64,000 nt of DNA, from positions 53,493,196-53,557,195 of the forward strand of contig NC_088708.1 in assembly GCF_963576615.1 (NCBI RefSeq), in the 5' to 3' direction. Shown piece after piece: positions 13,601 to 25,600 of the stretch. Position 1 is the first letter of the stretch. Each line of letters begins with the position of its first letter. Origin of the DNA: Watersipora subatra. Taxonomy: Eukaryota > Bryozoa > Gymnolaemata > Cheilostomatida > Watersiporidae. A program made the position numbers and the translations under genes. The notes below the pieces were generated by a model. The model was not told where the DNA came from, did no database searches, and was given only the letters and a program-made list of their open reading frames with translations.

Positions 13601-16600
13601 TTTCAATTAAATTTGTTTTTTTTTCCTTTTAATCTTCAGTTTTGTCTAGTTTACTCTATGTAGAATAGCCAGGTGGTCTCTTTCTCTATGTATCCATATA
13701 TCCATAGTGGCAACTTGTCTGAAATTACAGCTCTTATTCAAAATATTGGCTCATTTGGCAAACCAAGATTTGACTCAAGTCATTGTTCACTAGTCAAGGT
13801 TTGACTATATAACAACTTCTTCTGGTTTTATTATAATTAACATTTCCATATGGACTTTGCCTTTGTGTCTTGAGGCTCCATACGACGTTGAGGCATACCA
13901 TAAGACAAGTTTTTCCATTTTGTGTGCAGTCGGAGCAGCTGAAAACACAGCAGCTGTCATGGAAAGTGCTGATACTACTGCTTTGGAGAGTAAACCACTA
14001 GAGGAGATGCCTTCTGAAGAACCTGCTAGGGCGACTGATGTTGCAGGAGACTTTGAAAGGCTTGATGAAAATGCCAAGTTGTACAAGTGTTTCTTGTTTG
14101 CTCTTAAGAAGAAGGTAAAGGTGCCACAACTTCCGATGCTTACATCCGCCTTCTTTAGGGATTGCATCCAGGCCTGCTGGTGAGTGTATGCGTTAACAAC
14201 TTGAATGTTTTCTCACAGATCTGCTTCTATTAATCGTTGAATGTTAGTCTCAAAGCACAGCTGTTTTTGCAAAAGGTTATTTGGTGATATTTACTGAAAG
14301 GAATGAGTTTACAACGCTTGAGTTAAGTTTGCTACACTAAGTTAAGTTCACTACACCGAATTAAGTATGCTACACTAAGTTAAGTTCACTACACCGAATT
14401 AAGTATGCTACACTGAGTTAAGCTCACTACACTGAGTTAAGTTCACTACACTGAGGTAAGTTCACTACACTGAGTTAAGTTCACTACACTGAGTTAAGTT
14501 CACTACACTGAGTTAAGTTCACTACACTGAGTTAAGTTCACTATACTGAGCTAAGTTCACTACACTGAGTTAGATCACTACACTGAGTTAAGTTCACTAC
14601 ACTGAGTTAGGTTTACTACGCTGAGTTAAGTTAATTACATGGAGTCAAGTTCACTGCACTAAGTTGAGTTCACTACACCGAATTAAGTATGCTACATTAA
14701 GTTAAGTTCAAAACACTAAGTTAAGTTCACTACACAGAGTTAAGTTCACTACATTGAGTTAAGTTCACTACATTGAGTTAAGTTCAAGACACTAAGTTAC
14801 GTTCACTACACTGAGTTAAGTTTACTACACTGAGTTAAGTTCACTATACTGAGCTAAGTTCACTACACTGAGTTAGATCACTACACTGAGTTAAGTTCAT
14901 TACACCGAGGTAAATTCACTATAATGAGTTACTTCATTTACCTGATTTGAGTTTTCAATTATTGAGTATTGGTGTTCAATTAAATGACCCCAGCCTTTAG
15001 ATTACAATAGCGACATCAGACTGGTATGTGAATAGCCTAGAATATTTAAGGAGCCAAAAGTGGTGGTAATGGATGTCTAGTAGTTGGTACAGAAATTACT
15101 CATTTGTAGCAAAACATGTTGGCTTAGCTTCTTGCTTGTGCAAAACTAGTTGTGCTAAGGAACTGATAGATAAGGCCTACTGTGGCCTTTACAAACCTCT
15201 ATAAGCACGCACTGCAAGTACATTAGTAGTAAGTTAGCCCTTTTATAGACATTGCAATGATATTATCGTTTAGCAATAATGACGATAATGGGAAGAGCGA
15301 CTGTTATGTCCCCGCACAAACACTTTTTTAGAAAGTGATTTCTTGTTTGCTGAATACCGTATTTTTTTAATTTGCTACCCATAGTGAATTACAATAGAGT
15401 GGTCTCTGTTAGCAACCAAAAAATAAGCAATTTTGTGACTACAAACGATTGTTTCAAACAATACTACATGAACACAAAATCTAAAAAAAGCTTTCTAAAT
15501 AAAATTTGGTATTTTTGTTCGTTGCTTGTTTCTGCTTTTGTTTTTACTTTCTGAATGTCTTTCCATGTTGCAACAGATTATTCACTGTCATGACAACCTC
15601 TAAAGGAAATTACCAACGTTCATCAAATGTTGCAAGTAGTAGTACTGCTAGTACTAGCTTTAATAGGATAATATCAGCTGATAGTGACAAATTGTTAAAT
15701 TTAGTAGCCAGAACTAACAATGATTCAGGTTCAGATTGTGATTGGGATGACTTTGCATCAGAATCTGAGAGTGAAAGTGAGGAAGAAGATGGTGATATTA
15801 ATGATGATTATAGAGATCGGGTGATGCTAGTGCCTGGACTACTATCAGGAATTTGAAGTGAGATAAGCTCCCCCAAAGACAAAGCTTTGTTGCAATAACA
15901 GGCACAGTGTTCACCCCAGTAGACACCCAACCAGTAGATGATTTTGAGAAAATTTCGAGCCAGTCAATCCAGGTGGTACATCTTTGTTGGAAATCTTAGT
16001 CGCAGAGATTAACCAATACCACCCGTACTTTTTGAAGAAGCACCCTCTGCTAAAACTTCACTCCAAAATAACTCAGAAAAATACCACCAATGGGACCCCA
16101 AAGAGTACAATCTATGGGATTCATTTTCTGGTTATTGCTTGCAGGCCATGTACCATCTGAAAGGTATGTCAAAGGGTGCACTTGGTCAACCAAATGAATT
16201 GTGTGCCAAGCTGATGTCACAGCTCAGGGATAAATGCCATCACTTGGTTGTCGGCTATTCTTATAGCAGGGTACATACGTTACAGGCACTATCAGGCCAA
16301 ACAGGGTACAAATCCCTCCCGATATGAAAAAGAAGCTGAAGAACAAAGGTGATATAGTCGGTAACAGAAAACAGAATCTTGCTGTGAACGGCATGTCATA
16401 AAACGGGTCAGACATCTCTCAAACTGTTCGACTTTGAAACCAATAGTGAAGGCATTGCACGATGAGTCAACAAAATGGGTTCCAACAATAATAAATGATT
16501 ACAACCATGGAATGGGATTGTCGAGATTAGTGACCAGATGACGGACCAGTGTTCTGGAGAGTTTAGGACAGTGAAGATGTGGAAGAAAGTTGTATTTCAC

Positions 16601-19600
16601 TTGATCGATAGATCCCTCATCAGCGCATTCAACTGCTATAGAAGCAATCCAGGTAAAAAGCTTACCTACTACAACTTCAACATTCAACTACTGGAAGTAC
16701 TGATTGGTAACTACTGCGAAGAGCGAAAACAAGTAGGCTGTTCGAGTCTTACCTTTCCCCCAGCCAAGATAAATGAAATAAACTTTCTAGATATCATTCC
16801 AAATGAAAAAAAGATGAAAGTGTGCTGCGTGTGCTAAGCCAAGACAACAGGCGCAAGGCTACAAAGGAACAAGAATAAGCACATGATGTAAAGACTGCAG
16901 TGTAGGCCTCTGCAAGGACGAATGCTTCCGAAAGTACCATAGCTAGTGAGACAGTTATATATAAAGCAACGATTGAAACATGTTTACTTGTGTTTACCTG
17001 TATTATAGAAACATAATACAAGTATACAATATTATAAATAAGAATGTATCAACCATTTTTTTTTTTTAATTGAAATTTTGGTAAATTAATTTGCCCAGGG
17101 GACTGTAATAGTCCAAAACATTTGCCTGCGAAAGGGTTAAGATACAGTGTAACTAGTTGTATATTAACTACATATAATCATCACTTTTAGGTATGAGTCA
17201 GTTGCTAAACCAGTCGTTCTGTGGCACACCTGCGCATCAAGTAAGCCATTTTTGGTATTCGCGCTAATATTTATTTTTTATCCAAAAAGTTTGCCAGCGT
17301 GATTTGTCAAGAAGTAAATTTGTTTCATGTTGGATATTCTAGGCATATCTATTTGTCCAAAGCTTTAATTTTGTTTTTGAAAACAATGATCATAACTCTC
17401 CATGCGGACAGGCGTCTCTCACCATGTTGGTGGTTTGACCAGAACTATGAACTGGTCGCTATAGTCTGCATGCTCAGTAGTTTTAGGGTCGTATCTTTGT
17501 GGCACTAATTTCCTGGTTGTTTACATGTCTGAGTTTCTAGCAGCTGATTGGTCATTATACATTAGAATTCTTCAATCAAAACCTGTTGTAGCCCACCTGG
17601 AACATCTATAGACATAAAGAAAACTTCTTATAAAAAGGTAAGAATGTTTGTGACTTTGTATCATTTTCTTTTGTAGATCTTTTTTTATTGTGCTTTTGGA
17701 GACGTTTGTAGTTTTATTGTGCATGGAGACGTTTGTAGTTTTATTGTGCATGGAGACGTTTGTAGTTTTATTGTGCTTTTGGAGACGTTTGTAATTTTAT
17801 TGTGCATGGAGACGTTTGTAGTTTTATTGTGCATGGAGATGTTTGTAGTTTTATTGTGCATGGAGACGTTTGTAGTTTTATTGTGCATGGAGACGTTTGT
17901 AGTTTTATTGTGCTTGGAGACGTTTGTAGTTTTATTGTGCATGGAGACGTTTGTAGTTTTATTGTGCTTTTGGAGACGTTTGTAGTTTTATTGTGCATGG
18001 AGATGTTTGTAGTTTTATTGTGCACGGAGACGTTTGTAGTTTTATTGTGCATGGAGACGTTTGTAGTTTTATTGTGCATGGAGACGTTTGTAGTTTTATT
18101 GTGCATGGAGACGTTTGTAGTTTTAGTGTGCATGGAGACGTTTGTAGTTTTATTGTGCATGGAGACGTTTGTAGTTTTATTGTGCATGGAGACGTTTGTA
18201 GTTTTATTGTGCATGGAGACGTTTGTAGTTTTATTGTGCATGGAGACGTTTGTAGTTTTATTGTGCATGGAGACGTTTGTAGTTTTATTGTGCATGGAGA
18301 CGTTTGTAGTTTTATTGTGCATGGAGACGTTTGTAGTTTTATTGTGCATGGAGACGTTTGTAGTTTTATTGTGCATGGAGACGTTTGTAGTTTTATTGTG
18401 CATGGAGACGTTTGTAGTTTTATTGTGCATGGAGATGTTTGTAGTTTTATTAGTTTGTAGAGACGTTTGTAGTTTTAAAATTTCATTTTTTCGTTTGTAG
18501 TTTTATTAGTTTGTAGAGACGTTTGTAGTTTTAAAATTTCATTTTTTCGTTTGTAGTTTATTAGTTTGTAGAGACGTTTGTAGTTTTATTTCATTTTAAA
18601 AGATGTGTTTAGACCAGTTTATGTTCCTATGCATTTGTATGCATATCTTTTGTATACATATATACCCTAAAACCTCTATTTGAGTGCTACCTGTATTTGA
18701 ATGCCACCTCTAATAGATCGCTAATACAATTTTGGTCAAAAATTGTTTAATTTCAATATACTGTATGTACATTTTTATATTATTTTGGAAAAATCTGAGC
18801 AGGTATTTTTCTTTTAGTAGCTCAAACATGCACACCGAAGCGAGAAGCATACATATTTTAACCAATTGCTACTAAAGATTGCCAGGTGTACCAAGTATGT
18901 ACACAATTATTCTATAGTATGGCAAGGTTGCTGCGTGGTTTATTGGTAGGGCCCTTTTCTGCAAAACTTGAGTTTGCACATTCAAATCCAGTGCAAAGTG
19001 GTTTTTCCATTCCTATAACTTTATCGCTATAACTGTACATATGGATGACAGACCAACAAACAAACACGGATATTTATATATGTAGATTAATGTTCCATAA
19101 TCTTTCTCCGCTTGGCTTTGTTTATTGTAATTTATCTGCCATGGTCTCTTCGCTTACCTTTAGTTATTGTATATCTTCATATATGCCCGTGTTTGATTCC
19201 CAATTTTTATCATTCTACCTACACACAATGCTTGTATATCCATTTCTCTAGCTCCTGCCTTTCCTATTAGAGATGAAGAAGGAGGGTCTGCTTGATGTAA
19301 AAGAGACAGCAAAGGGAGTTCATAGCGTGACAGAGATAAACGTCAGCCATAACGAGTATGTTTCGCTGTGGTCTGGTGTGCTCCTAGCTTGTCCATGCCT
19401 AAATTCTTGGATCCTCTCCATATGCTACTCTGAGTTCAAAACCTCAACTCGTTTTACCATAGATAAACTTTGAAAACTGGCAGATATTTTAGGAACTAAT
19501 AAGCTTTTCCAAGTCATCTCTAAGCGTACATTGATGAAATGGTTAAGTTTCTTATTGATTTAGTCATTATTCATAGTTTAAAACATGTACATTTCCTTTG

Positions 19601-22600
19601 ATAGGGTGCAGGAATTTAGACCCTGGAAGCTGCCTCTGGTAGAGGAAGCCAAGCCAGACTCTAGTCAGGAGTACGTATATTCTCCACCTGAGATTATCGA
19701 GCTACTAGCAGTCAATGCACAGACACTGCCTCTTTTCTCTCGCCTCGGTATGAGGTACTGACTTTCTTACGTTCTTCTTTAGAATTACACAAGTCTCAAA
19801 ACTAACAATTAAAGGTTGACTTGCAACAAAATTCACATTACAGTTATTTGGTATCAAAAGATTTGCCATGTCTTACTCTGTTGTGTTGTAGGTGCCAAAT
19901 ATGTGGAAATGTGATTACTAGCTCTTAAAAGCTCAAAAACGAAAAGCCGCCGTAGATTGAAATCTCTTGATTTCGATGACGTATCCACGGATTTTAGTTA
20001 TTGTCTTGTCACGTGATGTTCTCGCGTGAATTGAAAGGCCAATAAAAAGCTTAATATAAAACCTATCGTAGCAAAAGATGAGAAACACTTCGGGTTTTAC
20101 CTAAGACCCCGTATCAAATATAGATGCTCGCTACTTTACAGTTTCAGCTTGGCCATTCCGTTTGACAATTCAACATACGTGTACATGTCTGAGTTGCGAT
20201 CAAAAAAAATGTCAAATTCTGAAGAGTTAAGACCCTGGCGTTTCGAGCCTGACGCTCTATCTGAAGAAGATCCTCAACAGCATCAAACCTCCCAGCAAGT
20301 AAGCACCGCCACTAGCCAGCTCTTATGTGCCAAGCTAGCTAGTAGTAATAGTTTTAGCTAGAGAGTGATAGAACGAATATTATTATATATATATATGATT
20401 TTAAGGATGATAATTATCACTTCATATTGCGGAAAAATAATTACAGAATTTTCTCGAATGACAACATTAACAATTTTAATATTTAAATCTAGTGCTGCAC
20501 TGATATACTGTTGGATAACATCGACCTGATGTATTAGCTATGGTTGCATAGACATATCTGTTCATTTCTTTAGGAGCTAATACCACCGGCTACAGAGTGG
20601 TGTGTCTGCAAGCGCTGTCAAGACATACCATCTCTTCCTGAATGTTTGTGTTGCCATGATGCTGAGTTTGCACATCGTCTCCATGACCGCGGGGAGCATG
20701 AATGCCTGTGTATGCATCTTGGTGTGGACGAACTTGTGACGCCTGCACCCCTTGAGTTGGGGTGGAATAATTACCTGCGATATCATAGTGAGTTGGATTT
20801 TCATTCAATGCCAACAACACCAAAGCTATGCTAATGTGTCAAGCATTATCTACAATTCTTTTGTTACACATTTAAAGCATAGGTTGAACACACATATTTT
20901 GAACTCGTGGAACACAAGGAGAACTGTTATATTTGGCTTGTACACTTACTACAGTAGAGAGTGTATTAGTTTTATGATTTTATTATATAAAGATCGAGAT
21001 TATTTTGATGATCAGCAATTATTGTTTTTCAATAATTGTTTTGGTAGATAATCTATTCCCATTTGGAGAGCCATCGCCAAATGCTCGGAAAAGGTTGTGT
21101 GCATACCGCAATCTTGTGTTTTGGTTTATGCCGCAAATCTTGTTTGCAAGTCTGCAAACTCTTCTTCATCATCCGTTGGTGGGAAAAGTGCACGAATCTT
21201 AGACACCAAGCAAGCAGGTAGAGGCCGTCGCTCACCGAGACGAATTTGCGGCATAAGCCAAAACACAAGGTTGCGGTATGCACACAACCTTTGTAACAAC
21301 ATCCGTTGTAATGGACCTCACTCTCAGGCCATGGAAAATTAGATCGGACTGGCATCGCTTGAAGCCTTCCAGCTCCATGGCGTTAGAGCTGGTGGTCTCC
21401 ATTGACTGCAAAGTAAAGAAAGTTCCGACCAACAATCAGTTTCACATTATTTGAATGAATTATTTAGCTAGATCAGTAACTTCATGTTCATGTATTGATA
21501 ACTACTGAAAAATTTGGGTTTTTGTCAGGCTTTGAAGCAAAAACTGTCAAAGTTTTACCTTGACAAGATGGCTGCTGACTATTAAACCGCAGCTCTGATC
21601 CATCATAGTGTAGGCCTCGTATAGTGCGCAATGCCCCGAACTATCGCATCTACCGTCACCTGCCAAATCAAGCTCCCAATCGATTGCTGCCATCAATCCC
21701 TTGTTATGCAGGGTGTACTGCTCAGCAATACACTGTAAAATATTGTAAAACTTCATTATACAAGATTAATTTGTATCATTATCATTAGTCTAAGAATGTA
21801 GAATCCTCTTCCCCCTTTTTGTGCTATATTATGATGAAGAATCAGAATTTTAAATTATAATATATTTCGCTTGAAGGATGACATATTTTCATTTCAAGAA
21901 AAAATTGTTTCTAAATGTCGTTATTCAATTAGTGTGCCAAGCTTTTACTCACATTTTCCAAGTTTATGGGTAAATATTAACACTTACACCATGTAAGTAT
22001 TCTCGTTGTTGGTAGAGGCAAACGCTGTGGCTTGGTATTGCGATGTTCAGGAGCGACAGAAAACGGAGGTTCTGCGTAAGGCATCCGCCAGAAAAGAGTG
22101 ATGCAGCTGCCAGCAGGGGGTTGATGACGTGAGCTCTGTTCACCCTGGCAGTTGTTTCCCAAGTGTACGATCGGTGACAGGAGGCACATGTAACCTTGAA
22201 CTCTACCCATCCGCCTTCTCGCACCATCGTGAATGAGCAGGGGGCGCAGGCGTGACAGTGAAATAGTCGCTGGAGTGCTGTCACACTTACTATTATTTTC
22301 TCCTCTTTGAAGGAGGATTCGCCTCTGAAATCACAACACAATAGCTGACTTGCTATAAGATTTGTACAACATCATTTCCTGTTATTATATCATATTTGCT
22401 TGATCAGAAAAAGAATAAATATATAGCCATACAATCATGACACAGATTTTACAAAACCTTATCAGAATCCATGATATTGTAAACATAAAAATGTGAGTAA
22501 TAACTCTATGGATATTCTTTATATTTTGTCAAGTTTGGTTAAGTTCAGCTCTATCTTACATGTAATTGGAGAGCGTTTGACGCTGGCCATCATAGCGCTC

Positions 22601-25600
22601 AAACTCTTCCCAGTCTTCGGTGGTTGGCACAAACTCTTCATCATCTAATACTAAAAATAATCATCTAATAATATTAATATGCTATTAACGATGATACCAG
22701 AAAATGACAATGACTATTTTATATAACATCTATAAGTGAATAGGGTTAAGAAATTTGGCGAAATTAATCGTGAAACATAACATTATTTTATTAATTATAG
22801 ATTAATATATTACGTTTTACAGATAAATATGCAGTATGAATTAGTTTTGTTATTATAATAAGAATAATACACGTAATTAAAAAGATAAAATACTAGTAAT
22901 ATCATATTAAAATTAAATGACATTAATATTGTAATATTAAATATAGATTAATACAGTAGTATTAGGAGAATACTAGAAAATAATCCTAGTTACTACTACT
23001 AATACAAGTAGTTCATAAAATAAATTACGTGCTTTGGTGACATGTGGAGTATGCAAACCGGTTAGAAAACATGTCGTTTTTGAAATGGCGAAAACAAAGG
23101 TAAAAGTAAGCAGGCAAATATATAAAGTTTGTCACATCCAGCTTTACCCAGTTGTTCCACACCCGGTGAAGGTCTGATCTTCTCTCTGCTCTTGGCCAAG
23201 AAAAAAGGTGCTTCTCACCTTGGCAGCTGCACAAACACGGTGTGACGCGTTAGACATGACGAATTGAAATTAACAAGTTTAATACGAGAAAGCGTGTCTG
23301 CTATTTGCGATAGATCAAACTTGAACTGAAACTAACATTATCTGATCATGTGACTTACAATTCCCGCCATATGGCGCGAACAATTTCTACACATTTTTCG
23401 ACCATCACAGCGGACCAAAAGGCTCATCATGTTTATCAGAGGATGATATGCAATCGTTCAAGCTAAGATTAAAAAATTAAACATATTTTTATGGTAAGTT
23501 TTTGAGATATCAGTGCTCAAAGTTGCAGCATTACGATGCCGATAAAATAGACGCGTAAGAACAATAGACATGGTTTTTATTGCAAGCGTGAAGTATATTT
23601 GTAAAAATATTTCGACGAATAAGGTTGCATAAAAGTGTAAACAGAAACCATCTCGCACAACTACGTCACATTTTAGCCGTTTTGGAAAATGAATCCAAAC
23701 TACGGCAGTCTTGTGTGGCTGCGATTTTCTGTTCGTTTTTTAGCTTTTAAGTGCTTGTAATCACATTTCCACATATTTGGCACCTACACCACAACAGAGT
23801 AAGGCATGCTGAATCTTTTGATACCAAATAACTGTAATGTGAATTTTGTTGCAAGTCAACCTTTAAGATTTGAACTTAATGTTTCATAGATTAACTTGAT
23901 TAGCTAGTTTATATACTTAACACAGTGTAATTTCAGAATATAAATTTATGGTCTTTGACATCTATCTTAAAAATTTGGAATGGTTCATAGACAGAGAGAT
24001 GGAAGCTGCAATTTTATTATAACTAGCTGTAATACCCGGTTTGCCCGGGTAATAGAAAAGTCTTTGGACAGAATATTGGTTTGTATTTAACATATAACAA
24101 CATTTGCCATTCTAACTTTCAAACTACATATCATGAGAAAAGTGTTTTGTCTTATAAACAATGAGAACTAGTGAGAGTTGCTCGCTATTAGCCTGCGCGC
24201 TATCAGCCAGTACTTTTAATAATGTGAGCAATGTGAGCAAACAGCTTGTCGTGATGTTATGCTATGATGCAAAGCCGTTAGGTATTTTCTCTCATATAAT
24301 AACTTATATTGACAAGCTAGCAATTCAATCTCTGTAGTCTAGTGGGTAGGGGGTCGGACTGGTGAATGGTGGGGTCCGAGATCAAATCTTTTTCGGTACG
24401 GAATCTTTATTCCAAGATTTTAAGATCTATAGCTGGACAATCAAACCTACGCATACACATACGACCAACTTTGAGAAATATAGATACTGGAGCATTTTGT
24501 TTTTCCTGTAAGACTGGTTCATACTATATCATCATAGTATGTCGGCATTGTCCTCTCGGCAATAATTTGTTAACTAAATGCGCCCTAAAACGATGGCATT
24601 GTCGAACCAATGCAGATACGCCGGGAAAGACTGCAGCTGTCAAATTTACCTGATAGTTCGCTAAGCATCCATGATAGCTTGTGCACTGCGCATCGCTGCG
24701 ACGATGGTGATTAGCTGTCGCGGGTTGCTTGATCTACATGTATATTTTCCTTCATGACAGTTTCTTCGTAATAGGAGATAATTAGACTTGTTTTGCTTAT
24801 CCTGCAGTGTTAATATAGGTTATGAAAACACTTCTTTTTATAATTTCCTTTTATTATTTCTGTAACTTTTGTTCGTGCACAAAATATTTTTAGCTTCATT
24901 TCCTTTTTATGCTTTGTTACTGTTGTACTGTCACACACGCTGTTAATGTTTACTTTTTCGCTATATCAATGTACATGTTTATTCAGTAAGGGAGACACGC
25001 TCAGTCAGTCAGAGATGAGAGCTTTAATAACAGGCTATGTGAAGGAGAAGGCTTTGCTGCACCCAGAGAATAAACAGTGAGTTTTCCATGCCCCTAACTG
25101 ATTAATGTTCGGCCACCATTTCAACTGTTTTCTGTCTTTACAATTTTAAGTTTCTTTGGTTATGACACATTTTGGTCTGTGAAGCTCTACCGTCTGCTGC
25201 CTAGGTTGGTGACGCTGGACGAGGTGCTGACAACGGCAGTTGTTACTAAAAAGGATGGATTTGTTGAGTACCTAAAATGGAATATTCTATTTGAACGGTA
25301 GGTTGTTATAGTATTCATTAATTAACAATTCCCCATTACATATTTTACTTTTAAACTGACATATCAGGTAGAATATTGCAAACTTAATATGGCGGTTGTT
25401 AATACATTGTAACTATTCCTGCTGCCACGTGTCATAAGTGGCCATTGCAGGCAGCTCGGCTATGGGAAAATTGATCAGTCTATGTTCTCCGTAGCAATTG
25501 GGCTTTTCATAGGTTTTGCTAAAAGCGCACAGCTACACGCTTGTGCAGAGCATAGACAGCAAACATACACTAAATAACGCAAAGTAAAAGGTGTCTTTTT

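Larger units (their letters stand above)
19813..23862 (+). mobile_element. 4.05-kb TTAA element with a P2X7-ballast gene and a THAP transposase (Kolobok-like)
   Basis: TTAA flanks both ends (19809-19812 and 23863-23866). The terminal inverted repeat starts AGGTTGACTTGCAACAAAAT and extends about 110 bp. Two genes face each other: a plus-strand gene (20185-21202) with a P2X7 C-terminal-type domain, and a minus-strand transposase in pieces (23255 to 21289) with a THAP-like zinc finger and a GDGR-D-SGH DDE segment. Target site, THAP domain and DDE context together point to the Kolobok superfamily; this is inferred, not tested. It lies in eIF2D intron 10 (19755-24986), same strand as the host for the ballast gene. 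An internal inversion (21092-21290) disrupts the 3' ends of both genes. Confidence 0.85.

Noticed and set aside
13805-14167. 120-residue minus-strand open frame
   Set aside because: Antisense shadow of eIF2D exon 7.
17191-17240. Possible extra eIF2D exon after a TTTTAG acceptor
   Set aside because: None of the three frames fits the family, while the exon at 17592-17637 gives the expected CCPPG..IDIKK text and correct phases.
17768-18500. 220- and 232-residue open frames on both strands with 9-residue periodicity
   Set aside because: They are forced by the 27 bp minisatellite, whose length is a multiple of three; no independent coding evidence.
24366-24653. 95-residue plus-strand open frame
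   Set aside because: It lies within a SINE-like repeat in an eIF2D intron, with no motif or splice context.
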